A stretch of DNA of 64,000 bases from NCBI RefSeq assembly GCF_001602525.1, contig NZ_LSYT01000002.1:372001-436000 (forward strand). Reading direction: 5' to 3'. The DNA is from Flavobacterium chilense (GTDB taxonomy: Bacteria > Bacteroidota > Bacteroidia > Flavobacteriales > Flavobacteriaceae). The number at the start of each line of letters is the position of its first letter. The first letter of the stretch is position 1. The position numbers were made by a program, and so were the translations under genes. The notes below the pieces were generated by a model. The model made no database searches. It worked only from the letters and a program-made list of their open reading frames with translations, and was not told the DNA's origin. Positions 43,247 through 52,697 of the stretch are shown here, one piece after another.

Positions 43247-45118
43247 CTATTTTTTAACAATCAACAAAGGTATTGAAATTTTATGTCTCAATTTGTCTAC
43301 CGTTGTGCCAAAAAGAAGATCTTTCAGTCCAGTGTGGCCGTGGGTTCCCATAACGAGAATATCAAAATTTCCTTCGTTTATAATTTTTGAAATCACAACA
43401 TTGGGTTTTCCAAAACCAAGTTCAGTTTCAATCCTGAATCCTTTTTTAGAAAGCATCTCTTTGTATTCCAGTAATAATTTTTCGTCGATTGTAGTTTCAT
43501 GATCGTGAATGTTAACCCCATACATAAGCGCTCCAACAGTTTCTACAATATGAATCAGCGTATATTGTGTGTTGATTCCGCCTAATTCAAAAGCCCTGTT
43601 TAAAGCAGCTTCATCAGCATTTGAAAAGTCTACCGAAATAGCAATGTTCTGTAAACTTTGATGCTCTTTTGGAGAAAATTGCAATTTTAAATTGTGCGGA
43701 GAATGATTGGCAATGTTCGATTTCGCTTTTGCAATAAAAGGTTTCAATACAATGTATAAAAGCAATGTAGAAAAAGCAATCGCAAGCGGTACTACAGTTA
43801 TCCATAAAATTATGGGATGATTTGAGCTCTCCAGCCAGGACGAGATTTCATCATAAACCAACTTCGCATTCAGAGAGACAATAATTGCAGCAATAATCCA
43901 GGAAACTACCTGAGTTGTTCTCGAAATATGAAAACCGTTCATTTTTGATTTATCACTCACAAAGTGAATCAGCGGAATAATGGCAAATCCTAATTGAAGA
44001 CTCAAAATCACCTGACTCAGGATCAAAAGTTTTCCAGTTACACTTTCTCCATAAATCCAAATCACAATTAGGGCAGGAACAATTGCAATCAAACGCGTTA
44101 TGATGCGGCGAACCCAAGGCTGAATTCGTAAGTGTAAGTAACCTTCCATCACAATTTGTCCTGCAAGCGTTCCCGTTACAGTCGAACTTTGTCCCGCAGC
44201 GATCAAAGCAACAGCAAAAAGTATTGGTGCCCACTTTGTACCCAATAAAGGTTCCAGAAATTGATGTGCATCCTGAATTTCGGCAACTTCAAACATTCCG
44301 TTTTTGTGAAAAGTCGCGGCTGCCAGAATTAAAATCGCAGCATTTACGAAGAAAGCCAAATTTAAAGCAATCGTTGAATCGATCAAATTGTATTTCAAAG
44401 CTTGTTTGATTCCGGCCGGACTTCGGTCAAATTTTCTGGTTTGCACCAAAGAAGAATGTAAGTAAAGGTTGTGAGGCATTACCGTTGCTCCAATAATTCC
44501 GATTGCAATATACAAAGCAGCCGAATTTGGAATTGAAGGCACAAGTCCCGCGATAATTTTAGAAACTTCCGGTTCTGCAAATATCATTTCGAAAATGAAC
44601 GAAAAACCAATAATCGCAACCAAAGCAATAATAAAAGCTTCCATTTTGCGAATCCCTTTATTGATCAGGAATAATAGAATGAAAGTGTCTAAAACAGTAA
44701 TCAAAACACCTTCAAATAGCGGAATTCCAAATAACAGATTAATCCCAATCGCCATTCCCAGAACTTCAGCTAAGTCACAAGCGGCAATGGCAATTTCAGC
44801 CAGAAAATATAAAATGTAGTTAATGAATTTTGAATAGGTTTCTCTTGAAGCCTGCGCCAAATCCCGTTGTGTTACAATTCCGAGTCTTGCACTTAAACTC
44901 TGCAAAAGCAAAGCCATTAAGTTACTCATTAACAAAACCCAGACTAAAGTATAGCCAAACTGACTTCCGCCGGCAATATCTGTGGCCCAGTTTCCCGGAT
45001 CCATATATCCAACGCTTACTAAATATGCCGGGCCCAAAAAGGCTAATATTTTCCTGAAACCTGTTTTTTTATGTTCTGTAGAAACTGATTCGTGTACTTC
45101 TTCTAAAGATTTAGTCAT
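43247..45118 (-). CDS. mntH: Nramp-family Mn/Fe transporter fused to a universal stress protein domain
   Basis: 623 residues. Residues 1-455 are the Nramp transporter, with the TM1 metal motif MDPGNWATD (Asp40, Asn43) and TM6 MPHNLYLHSS; about eleven helices. From about 475 to the end is a USP domain (NIAISVDFSNADEAALNRAFELG, then VMGTHGHTGLKDLLFG and IPLLIVKK). It imports Mn2+ or Fe2+ with protons; the USP part may sense ATP or stress. A -7 box TATATTTG is at 45145-45138 on the minus strand. The DtxR-type regulator is downstream. Confidence 0.93.
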   Translation of the reverse strand: MTKSLEEVHESVSTEHKKTGFRKILAFLGPAYLVSVGYMDPGNWATDIAGGSQFGYTLVWVLLMSNLMALLLQSLSARLGIVTQRDLAQASRETYSKFINYILYFLAEIAIAACDLAEVLGMAIGINLLFGIPLFEGVLITVLDTFILLFLINKGIRKMEAFIIALVAIIGFSFIFEMIFAEPEVSKIIAGLVPSIPNSAALYIAIGIIGATVMPHNLYLHSSLVQTRKFDRSPAGIKQALKYNLIDSTIALNLAFFVNAAILILAAATFHKNGMFEVAEIQDAHQFLEPLLGTKWAPILFAVALIAAGQSSTVTGTLAGQIVMEGYLHLRIQPWVRRIITRLIAIVPALIVIWIYGESVTGKLLILSQVILSLQLGFAIIPLIHFVSDKSKMNGFHISRTTQVVSWIIAAIIVSLNAKLVYDEISSWLESSNHPIILWITVVPLAIAFSTLLLYIVLKPFIAKAKSNIANHSPHNLKLQFSPKEHQSLQNIAISVDFSNADEAALNRAFELGGINTQYTLIHIVETVGALMYGVNIHDHETTIDEKLLLEYKEMLSKKGFRIETELGFGKPNVVISKIINEGNFDILVMGTHGHTGLKDLLFGTTVDKLRHKISIPLLIVKK

Positions 45119-45192
45119 TGTAAAAGTATTGTTTTCACAAATATATAGAAAAATGATATTCGCGGAACAATATTTTTAGGCGAGTCTAAAAT

Positions 45193-45585
45193 TTATATGT
45201 TAGAATTCAAACATTTTGGACATAATCCTGATAACGTAAAATTTATCTCGTTTACTTTGTAATTGTGAGGCATAATATAACTGGGCTTAACATTTTCAAG
45301 ACAAGTAATTTCATGACAGTTCTCACAGCTAAAATGAGCATGATTATGAATATGCACTCTTTGATGCGAATGATTGCATTTGGCATATTTTACCGTGCCA
45401 TCAAGATTCGAAATTTTATGAATAATATCGTCATTTACCAGACGATCTAAAATTCTGTAAATGGTAACGCGATCGCAGACATCGTTCAATTGTTTTTGAA
45501 TTTCAGTGTGAGACAGTGCTGTCTTCGAATTCTCAAAAACCTCCAAAACGGCCGTCTTTGCTGTGGTGTTACGTGTAGTTTTCAT
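45193..45585 (-). CDS. Fur-family regulator, probably Zur-like
   Basis: 130 residues. The winged HTH (HTEIQKQLNDVCDRVTIYRILDRLV) is followed by the His-rich metal site (CNHSHQRVHIHNHAHF) and two structural zinc pairs, Cys87/Cys90 and Cys122/Cys125. Its partners are merC and a CobW GTPase across a divergent promoter, which suggests zinc sensing rather than iron. Two palindromes lie in the shared upstream region. Confidence 0.85.
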   Translation of the reverse strand: MKTTRNTTAKTAVLEVFENSKTALSHTEIQKQLNDVCDRVTIYRILDRLVNDDIIHKISNLDGTVKYAKCNHSHQRVHIHNHAHFSCENCHEITCLENVKPSYIMPHNYKVNEINFTLSGLCPKCLNSNI

Positions 45586-45611
45586 TTTGTTCTGAATTAA
45601 AAAATTTTAAC

Positions 45612-45661
45612 GCAACAATGTTGCAATTGAATTTAATGTGTATATTTGCAACAAAATTGCA
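45612..45661. promoter_or_regulatory. Divergent operator/promoter between the Zur-like gene and merC
   Basis: Palindrome GCAACAATGTTGC (45612-45624), then the -7 box TATATTTG (45641-45648) for merC, overlapped by TGCAACAAAATTGCA (45647-45661). Both palindromes share the TGCAAC word, and the second covers the promoter, as expected of a Zur-type repressor site. Confidence 0.6.
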
Positions 45662-45680
45662 TTAAGCAAAAGTACAAGAA

Positions 45681-46034
45681 ATGAAGAAAACGACCTCATC
45701 CTTTTACGATATTTTAGGAATTTCAAGCGCGACTGTTTGCCTGGTTCATTGCTTGATTTTTCCTCTTTTAACGATCCTTCCGTTTGGCATAAGTCACAAT
45801 CCTGTTATCGATTTACTATTTGCTTCAATAGGTTTATTTGCAATCCTCAAAATTACGAAAAAATCAAGTCTTTTGGTTTCGTCGATTTTGATTGTTTCAA
45901 TGGCTCTAATCTGGATTAGTATTTTGACAGATTTATTCTTAGAGATTCATTTGGATCTCATTTATTTTGGCGGAATCGGAATAATCATCGGACATCTTCT
46001 CAATTATATAAACCATAAACACACGCACAAATGA
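45681..46034 (+). CDS. MerC-domain membrane protein
   Basis: 117 residues with four membrane helices and the MerC motif [14 protein letters not shown] (Cys20, Cys24), ending in a His-rich tail (NHKHTHK). MerC proteins carry Hg2+ or other soft divalent metals through the inner membrane. In this place, next to a Zur-like regulator and a COG0523 GTPase, a zinc role is likelier. The stop overlaps the GTPase start by four bases (ATGA). Confidence 0.85.
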   Translation: MKKTTSSFYDILGISSATVCLVHCLIFPLLTILPFGISHNPVIDLLFASIGLFAILKITKKSSLLVSSILIVSMALIWISILTDLFLEIHLDLIYFGGIGIIIGHLLNYINHKHTHK

Positions 46035-47236
46035 GAAAACTACCTGTTACAATATTAAGCGGATTTCTTGGAGCAGGAAAAACGACGCTTCTTAATCATA
46101 TTCTTCATAACAAAGAAGGATTAAAAGTAGCTGTAATCGTTAACGATATGAGTGAGGTTAATATTGATGCGCAACTTGTGAAAAATCAGCACACTTTATC
46201 CAGAACCGAAGAGAAATTGGTCGAAATGACAAATGGATGTATTTGCTGTACTCTGAGGGAAGACTTAATGATTGAAGTTGAAAAACTGGCAAAAGAAAAC
46301 AGATTTGATTATTTACTAATAGAAAGTACAGGAATCAGCGAACCTATTCCGGTAGCACAAACTTTTTCATTTGTAAATGAAGATGAAAACATCGATTTGT
46401 CGCGATTTAGTTACATCGATACTATGGTTACCGTTGTTGACAGTTTTAATTTTTTTAAAGATTTTGGTTCAGTCAAAACCCTTCAGGAACAAAACATATC
46501 AGATATTGAAAATGATACTCGTACGATAGTCAATCTTTTGGTAGATCAGGTTGAATTTGCCAACGTTATTATTTTAAATAAAACAGATCTCATCGATGCA
46601 GAGTCATTAAAAATGCTTAAAGCATCCATTTAAAAACTGAATCCTGTGGCGAAAATAATCACTTCGGTTTTAGGAAAAGTAAATCCGAACGAAATTATAA
46701 ATACAGGATTATTCAATTATGAAGAAGCCGAAAATTCGGCAGGCTGGATTAGGGAATTAGAAGGAATTCATACACCTGAAACGGAGGAATACGGAATAAA
46801 CTCTTTTGTATTTAGAGATCCGAGACCTTTTCATCCCAGTCGATTATGGAATTTTATTACATCAGATTTTCCGGAGAACATCATTCGAAGTAAAGGATTA
46901 TTATGGATGGCGTCACGACCAGAGCAAGCTATTAACTGGAGTCAGGCAGGCGGATCTATGAAAGCAGAAGGAGCAGGAGTCTGGTGGGCAAGTATGCCGC
47001 TAAGCGAACGAATGACATTTAACAGTTTTGTTGAATTTCAGGATATAATAGAGGAACGCTGGACATTTAATTTTGGTGACAGGCTTAATGAACTTGTTTT
47101 TATTGGCCAAAAAATAAAAGAAACTGAAATTCTCAACGAGCTTAAAAAATGCCTTTGTACAGAAGATGAAATTATAGATTATCAGGAAGGATTATTTCCA
47201 AAAAATGATCTTTTTCCAATATCAGGAACATTTTAA
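46031..47236 (+). pseudogene. CobW/COG0523 zinc-related GTPase split by an in-frame TAA
   Basis: The N-terminal part (46031-46633) has Walker A GFLGAGKT, the metal motif GCICC (Cys70, 72, 73) and NKTD. The C-terminal part (46646-47236) has the CobW domain (PFHPSRLW, GVWWASMPLSER, RLNELVFIGQ). Both are in the same frame, and only the TAA at 46631-46633 divides them: ..KASI-stop-KLNPVAKIITS... Intact homologues are about 400 residues, the sum of the two halves (401 codons). GTG at 46646 could restart translation. The change needs one base substitution. COG0523 GTPases act as metallochaperones under zinc limitation. Confidence 0.85.
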
Positions 47237-47248
47237 ATATTTAAAAGC

Positions 47249-48166
47249 ATGATAAATAGTAATATATATGATGTTATCATCATTGGCGGAAGCTACAGCG
47301 GATTATCTGCGGCCATGAGTTTAGGGCGTTCTCTACGCCAGGTTTTGGTTATTGACAGTGGTTTGCCTTGTAACCGACAAACACCGCATTCGCATAATTT
47401 TATCACACAAGACGGTGAAAAACCTGCTGTTATTTCGGCGAAAGCCAAATTGCAAGTCGATCTTTATAAAACAGTCCATTTTTATAACGGACTTGCTGTA
47501 AAAGCAGTAAGGAAAGAAAACGGATTTGAAATTTCAACGGAATCGGGCGAAGTTTTTAGTGCTGGGAAAATCCTGTTTGCAACCGGAGTTAAAGATCTGC
47601 TTCCGGAAATAAAAGGTTTTGCAGATTGTTGGGGTATTTCGGTTTTACATTGTCCGTATTGTCATGGATATGAAGTTAAAAATGAAAAAACAGCCATTAT
47701 TGCCAATGGTGAAATTGGATTTGACTTTGCAAAACTCATTTCGAACTGGACAAAGGATTTGAGATTGTGTACCAACGGAAAATCGACTTTGACTTTAGAA
47801 CAAACTGAAATACTTACGAAACATGGAGTTCAGATTTTTGAAGACGAAATCGATTCTTTTGAGCACAAAGAGGGATATATCCAAAATATTATCTTCAAAA
47901 ATGATGTAAAAGTTGCCGTAAAAGCCATTTATGCAAGACCATCATTTGAACAGCATTGTTCCTTACCAATAGATTTAGGTTGTGAGGTAAGCGAACAAGG
48001 TTTATTAAAAGTTGACGCCATGCAGAAAACAAGTATTGCGAATGTTTATGCAAGCGGAGATTGTACTACTCAAATGCGATCTGTAGCAATAGCGGTTTCT
48101 ACAGGCTCTTTCGCCGGAGCTGTAATGAATAAAGAACTCATCGAGGAGTATTTTTCTTTAATCTAG
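47249..48166 (+). CDS. NAD(P)/FAD-dependent oxidoreductase, thioredoxin-reductase-like
   Basis: 305 residues. FAD loop IIIGGSYSGLSAA (11-23), redox pair CPYC (Cys135, Cys138; HCPYCHGYEV) and the second FAD motif NVYASGDCTT near 270-280. The NAD-binding part is compact. It starts 12 nt after the GTPase gene and so belongs to the same transcript. Its partner could be a thioredoxin-like protein, for example the one at 50891; this is inferred. Confidence 0.88.
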   Translation: MINSNIYDVIIIGGSYSGLSAAMSLGRSLRQVLVIDSGLPCNRQTPHSHNFITQDGEKPAVISAKAKLQVDLYKTVHFYNGLAVKAVRKENGFEISTESGEVFSAGKILFATGVKDLLPEIKGFADCWGISVLHCPYCHGYEVKNEKTAIIANGEIGFDFAKLISNWTKDLRLCTNGKSTLTLEQTEILTKHGVQIFEDEIDSFEHKEGYIQNIIFKNDVKVAVKAIYARPSFEQHCSLPIDLGCEVSEQGLLKVDAMQKTSIANVYASGDCTTQMRSVAIAVSTGSFAGAVMNKELIEEYFSLI

Positions 48167-48170
48167 TTAT

Positions 48171-48315
48171 TCAAACACATAGAGACATAGTTGTCGAAGG
48201 CTGTTAAAAAGCGTTCCACTAGCATTAATGCACATTGCCATGTTCTAAGCTAGCTTTTTAATGGTCTTCTTCGCCATTCTAAAAACCAAAAAACTATGTT
48301 TTTATGTGTGAATGA
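48171..48315. repeat. Long imperfect hairpin after the oxidoreductase gene
   Basis: Outer arms TTCAAACACAT..ACATAGTT (48170-48192) and AACTATGT...ATGTGTGAATGA (48292-48314), inner arms GTTAAAAAGC and GCTTTTTAA. It may end the metal operon, or be another dispersed palindrome. Confidence 0.55.
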
Positions 48316-48370
48316 CAAAAAACTAACATATTGACATGAATTGAGTTATAAATTTTTAAATTTAAAATCA

Positions 48371-48399
48371 TTGTTTGTCAAATTTAATTTTTAGTTTTG
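48371..48399 (+). promoter_or_regulatory. Promoter of the TonB-dependent receptor
   Basis: TTG (48371-48373), 18-nt spacer, TAGTTTTG (48392-48399), and the ATG 22 nt later. No TGCAAC palindrome like that before merC is seen. Confidence 0.5.
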
Positions 48400-48420
48400 T
48401 CTAAATTTAATTTTACAACG

Positions 48421-50673
48421 ATGAAATATTTATTTTTGACAATATTAATAATTTCGACAAAAAGCATTTGTGCACAAAATATATCAGGAAAAATAATTGC
48501 AGATAGTCCTGTTGTGCAGGAAATAGATGTTCGTTTGTTAAATACGAACTATAAAACTCAAACCGATTCTTTAGGATTTTATAAACTCCAAAATATTCCA
48601 AAAGGAATTTATAAAATTTACGTGACCGCGGAGGGGTTCGAACCTCAAACCCAAAAAATATCTCTTTTAGAAAATCAGGATCTAAATCTGGATTTTGAAT
48701 TAAAAGAAGATCAGAATGAACTAAACGAAGTAGTGGTTTCCGGAACTTTAAAACCGGTGAAACGTTTAGAAAGTGCCGTTCCGGTTGAGGTTTATTCTAC
48801 AGCTTTCTTCAAGAAAAATCCAACACCAAGTATTTATGATGCACTTCAAAACATAAATGGAGTTCGGCCACAGCTAAATTGTGGTGTTTGTAACACGGGC
48901 GATATTCACATAAATGGTCTCGAAGGCCCTTATACTTTGGTTTTAATTGACGGAATGCCAATTGTAAGCAGCCTTTCAACAGTTTATGGTTTGTCCGGAA
49001 TTCCGAATTCTTTGGTTGAAAGAATAGAAATCGTAAAAGGTCCCGCATCTTCTCTTTACGGAAGCGAGGCTGTTGGAGGTTTAATCAACATTATCACTAA
49101 AAACCCAACAAATGCTCCGGTTTTTTCTGCAGATTATTTTACAACAACCTATTTTGAAAATAATCTTGATTTGGGCATGAAGTTTAATGTCGGTAAAAAA
49201 GCAACCTCTCTTTTAGGTGTAAATTACTTTAATTACGATCAGATAATCGATAAAGACAAAGACAATTTTACCGATGTAACACTTTCTAAACGCATCTCAG
49301 TTTTTAATAAATGGAGTTTTCATAGAAATAATAACCGGCTTTTTACCATTGCAGCACGCGGAATGTATGAAGATCGCTGGGGTGGAGATATTCGTTGGGA
49401 AAAAAAGTATCGGGGAGGAGACGAAATTTATGGTGAAAGTATTTATACCAAAAGGGGAGAATTAATTGGGAGTTATCAATTACCATTTGAAGAAAAGCTG
49501 ATGCTTTCTTTCTCCGGAAATGTACATTATCAGGATAGTCGTTATGGAACGACATCATACATTGCGAATCAAAAAATAGGTTTTCTGCAATTGACCTGGG
49601 ATAAAAAAATAGGCCGAAATGATTTGCTTGCCGGAATTGCGAATCGATATTCGTATTATGACGACAATACTCCGGCAACAAAAAATGCCGAAAGTACCTG
49701 GTTACCGGGAGTTTTTGTTCAGGACGAAATTACGTTTTCGCCAAAGAGTCAGGTTTTACTGGGAGCGAGATACGATTATAACTCGATTCACGGTTCTATT
49801 TTTACACCCAGATTTGCGTATCGCTTTAAAGCAAATGAAAACACGATTTTCAGATTAAATGCCGGAACAGGTTTTAGGGTTGTGAATTTGTTTACCGAAG
49901 ATCATGCAGCGCTTACAGGTTCGCGGGATGTTGTGATTAAAAGTGATTTGAAACCGGAGAAATCGGTTAACGTAAATTTGAATTATATTCAGAAAATTAA
50001 CTTCGGAAATGGAACTTTTGTGGGAATTGAAACAACGGCTTTTTATACCCGTTTCAGCAATAAGATCATTTCAGATTACGAAACTGATCCTAATAAAATC
50101 ATTTATGATAATATCGATGGCTATGCTATCAGTCAGGGAATCAGTACCAATGTCGATGTTAATTTTACCAATGGTTTAAAGTTTATTCTGGGGGCAACGG
50201 TTTTAGATAATAAAAACGTTCAGGATGGAATTTCAGAAAGACCTTTTTTAACCGAAAGATTCACCGGAACCTGGAGCATATCGTATAAAATTGAACCCTG
50301 GAATTTATTGTTGGATTATACGGGAAATGTTTACAGTCCGATGAAATTGCCTTTGCTGAACGAATACGATCCGAGAAATCCAAATTCACCTTGGTACAGC
50401 ATTCAGAATATTCAGTTTACCTATACAGGCTGGAAGAATTTTGAACTATATGGCGGAATCAAAAACTTGCTGAACTTTACTCCAAAACAAAATAATCCGT
50501 TTTTGATTTCGAGAACCAATGATCCTTTCGATAAAAATGTGCAGTACGATGCGGCAGGAAAAGTAATGGTTACGCCAGATAATCCATACGGATTGACTTT
50601 TGATACTACTTATGTTTACGGACAAAATCAAACGATTCGCGGGTTTATCGGGTTACGGTATAATTTGAGGTAA
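48421..50673 (+). CDS. TonB-dependent outer-membrane receptor
   Basis: 750 residues from the ATG at 48421, which gives the signal peptide MKYLFLTILIISTKSICAQ. A carboxypeptidase-regulatory-like domain (about 20-95) is followed by a TonB box (NEVVVSGT, 102-109), the plug (about 115-230, with IEIVKGPASSLYGSEAVGGLINI) and a 22-strand barrel ending FIGLRYNLR. A CGVC pair (154-157) lies in the plug. The position after zinc/metal genes suggests a metal or metallophore substrate; this is inferred. Confidence 0.9.
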   Translation: MKYLFLTILIISTKSICAQNISGKIIADSPVVQEIDVRLLNTNYKTQTDSLGFYKLQNIPKGIYKIYVTAEGFEPQTQKISLLENQDLNLDFELKEDQNELNEVVVSGTLKPVKRLESAVPVEVYSTAFFKKNPTPSIYDALQNINGVRPQLNCGVCNTGDIHINGLEGPYTLVLIDGMPIVSSLSTVYGLSGIPNSLVERIEIVKGPASSLYGSEAVGGLINIITKNPTNAPVFSADYFTTTYFENNLDLGMKFNVGKKATSLLGVNYFNYDQIIDKDKDNFTDVTLSKRISVFNKWSFHRNNNRLFTIAARGMYEDRWGGDIRWEKKYRGGDEIYGESIYTKRGELIGSYQLPFEEKLMLSFSGNVHYQDSRYGTTSYIANQKIGFLQLTWDKKIGRNDLLAGIANRYSYYDDNTPATKNAESTWLPGVFVQDEITFSPKSQVLLGARYDYNSIHGSIFTPRFAYRFKANENTIFRLNAGTGFRVVNLFTEDHAALTGSRDVVIKSDLKPEKSVNVNLNYIQKINFGNGTFVGIETTAFYTRFSNKIISDYETDPNKIIYDNIDGYAISQGISTNVDVNFTNGLKFILGATVLDNKNVQDGISERPFLTERFTGTWSISYKIEPWNLLLDYTGNVYSPMKLPLLNEYDPRNPNSPWYSIQNIQFTYTGWKNFELYGGIKNLLNFTPKQNNPFLISRTNDPFDKNVQYDAAGKVMVTPDNPYGLTFDTTYVYGQNQTIRGFIGLRYNLR

Positions 50674-50740
50674 ATTTATGGTTTATAGATTATACTAATT
50701 CTACGGATTTTGTTTGTTCTGTAAATTTTTGATTACTATT

Positions 50741-50806
50741 TGTCAGGCTGAGCGAAGTCGAAGTCCCGCTCCAATTGACGAACCTTAGACTTTGCTCAGG
50801 ATGACA
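50741..50806. repeat. Dispersed GAGCGAAGTCGAAG repeat, second copy
   Basis: TGTCAGGCTGAGCGAAGTC is paired with GACTTTGCTCAGGATGACA further on, forming a hairpin that could act as terminator-like structure after the receptor gene. Related to 42367-42434. Confidence 0.75.
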
Positions 50807-50890
50807 ATCCTTTTCAATTTATAATCTGAATTGTATGTTTAAAAAAGAAATCCCTTGAATCTGTTAAATCTGTGATTAAAAAATACAACC

Positions 50891-51355
50891 ATGAAAAAAC
50901 TATTTCTATTAATCTTCTTCTTCGGAATAACTTCAACAGGATTTTCCCAATTGAAAAGCAGCACTTTTGAAGAAATTGACAGTTTGCAACTAATTCAAAA
51001 ACGAAAAATCATTGTTTTCATTCATACCAATTGGTGTCAGTTTTGCCAGCGAATGAAAACCACGACTTTCAGGAATCAGGAAATTATAGAGAAGCTAAAC
51101 TCCAATTTCTATTTCATTGATTTTAATGCCGAAGAAAAACGTGATATTATGTTCAATAATCAAACCTTTAAATACAAACCTTCGGGAAATAATGTTGGTG
51201 TTCACGAACTGGCTTTGCAGCTTGGAACGATTAACAATCAAATTGTATATCCGGTTTTATGTGTTTTGAATGAGAAAAACGAAATCATATTGCAGTACAA
51301 CAACTATTTAAGTCCAAAGAATTTTAAACTTCTTTTAGGGAAACTGGAAGAATAA
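50891..51355 (+). CDS. Secreted thioredoxin-fold protein
   Basis: 154 residues with a signal peptide ending STGFSQ. The redox site is CQFC (Cys49, Cys52; HTNWCQFCQRM), as in the DUF255/thioredoxin_7 type, and VYPVLCVLNEKNEI is the cis-Pro strand. It acts in the periplasm. The lycopene cyclase starts 18 bp later. Confidence 0.85.
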   Translation: MKKLFLLIFFFGITSTGFSQLKSSTFEEIDSLQLIQKRKIIVFIHTNWCQFCQRMKTTTFRNQEIIEKLNSNFYFIDFNAEEKRDIMFNNQTFKYKPSGNNVGVHELALQLGTINNQIVYPVLCVLNEKNEIILQYNNYLSPKNFKLLLGKLEE

Positions 51356-51373
51356 ATTTTCTTATTTTTGAGA

Positions 51374-52546
51374 ATGAACTCTTCGCAAATTAAACATTTC
51401 GATTACATTTTTACCGGAACAGGTCTGGCATCCTTAATGACGATTTATAAAATGGTTTTGTCTGGAAAATTCACTGATAAATCTATTTTATTATTAGATC
51501 AGGATTCAAAGAAAACAAACGACAGAACCTGGTGTTTTTGGGAGAAAGAAGAATCAATTTGGAATCCTGTTATTTCTAAAAAATGGGATCTGGCTTTGTT
51601 TGCCAATAAAGATTTTAAACGAGATCTTGAATTAAAACCCTATACCTATAATAAAATCAGTGGATTAGATTTTTACAATTTTGTTTTTGAAAGGATCTCA
51701 AATCAGCCGAATATTACTTTTTTAAACGAAAAAGTAACCGATATCAACGAACTCGAAACACATGTTTTTGTTGGTACAGAAGAAAATAGATATACAGGCA
51801 ATTATTTATTCAATAGTATTTATACAAAAGCTTTCGCCGAAAGTCAAACAAAATACCCCGTTTTACAACAGCATTTTGTGGGTTGGTTTGTAAAATCAAC
51901 ATCAGAAGTTTTCAATGCGGATGAAGTTACATTCATGGATTTTTCGGTAGAGCAAAAAGAAAACACACGATTTATGTATGTTTTGCCCACTTCTGCAACA
52001 GAAGCTTTGGTAGAATATACGTTGTTTTCAGAAAAACTGCTTGCTACAGAAGAATATGAAGGGGAGATTCAGCTCTATTTGCAGCAACTCGGAATTCTTC
52101 AATATGAAATTATCGAAAGAGAGCAGGGAAGTATACCAATGACTTGTTATCCTTTTTGGGAAAAAAATACCAGGCGAGTTTTAAACATTGGTACTGCTGG
52201 CGGCTGGACAAAAGCAAGTACAGGGTATACGTTTAAAAATTCCGATAAAAAATCTTCAGAATTGATTGAATTTATCACTAATAAAAGTGCTTCGACTCCG
52301 CTCAGTATGAAAACATTTCATAAAAAAAGCCGATTTTGGTTCTATGATTTATTGCTCCTAGATATTCTTTATCGTCATAATGAATTGGGAAGTTCAATTT
52401 TTTCGTCTTTATTTAAAAAAGGAAATCCACAATTGATCTTTAAGTTTTTAGATGAAGAAACAAATTTAATCGAAGATTTTCAAGTGATTATGAAATGTCC
52501 AAAAGTTCCGTTTATAAAGGCTTTATTTAGGGTTATATTTAAGTAA
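51374..52546 (+). CDS. crtY: Lycopene beta-cyclase family protein
   Basis: 390 residues from the ATG at 51374. FAD-type N-terminus DYIFTGTGLASLMTI; the family block NDRTWCFWE; later RFMYVLPTSATEALVEYTLFS and GGWTKASTGYTFKN. It would close the rings of lycopene to beta-carotene. No other crt gene is nearby. The -7 box TATTTTTG (51363-51370) ends 3 nt before the ATG, which suggests a leaderless transcript, unless the gene is read from the thioredoxin-fold gene. Confidence 0.85.
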   Translation: MNSSQIKHFDYIFTGTGLASLMTIYKMVLSGKFTDKSILLLDQDSKKTNDRTWCFWEKEESIWNPVISKKWDLALFANKDFKRDLELKPYTYNKISGLDFYNFVFERISNQPNITFLNEKVTDINELETHVFVGTEENRYTGNYLFNSIYTKAFAESQTKYPVLQQHFVGWFVKSTSEVFNADEVTFMDFSVEQKENTRFMYVLPTSATEALVEYTLFSEKLLATEEYEGEIQLYLQQLGILQYEIIEREQGSIPMTCYPFWEKNTRRVLNIGTAGGWTKASTGYTFKNSDKKSSELIEFITNKSASTPLSMKTFHKKSRFWFYDLLLLDILYRHNELGSSIFSSLFKKGNPQLIFKFLDEETNLIEDFQVIMKCPKVPFIKALFRVIFK

Positions 52547-52697
52547 TAATCGGTTTAGAGTTAACATTCGACTTTATGACTTTCCAACTTTTGACATTAT
52601 CGATTGAACTATAACAAAACTTTATACTTCAAATTAAGTAGTTGCGTGTAAACTTTGTAACTTTGCAGATCAAAAGTAAAATTTAAAAATAAAGAAT

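Noticed and set aside
44595..45057. Plus-strand frames opposite the Nramp gene
   Set aside because: Antisense shadows; the minus-strand Nramp-USP protein is complete and strongly conserved.
46646..47236. Independent gene starting at the GTG
   Set aside because: It lies in the same frame as the GTPase domain and equals the missing second half; listed as one split gene instead.
48625..48648. tRNA-like GGTTCGAACC sequence
   Set aside because: It is part of the TonB receptor coding sequence (EGFEPQ) and no cloverleaf can be drawn around it.
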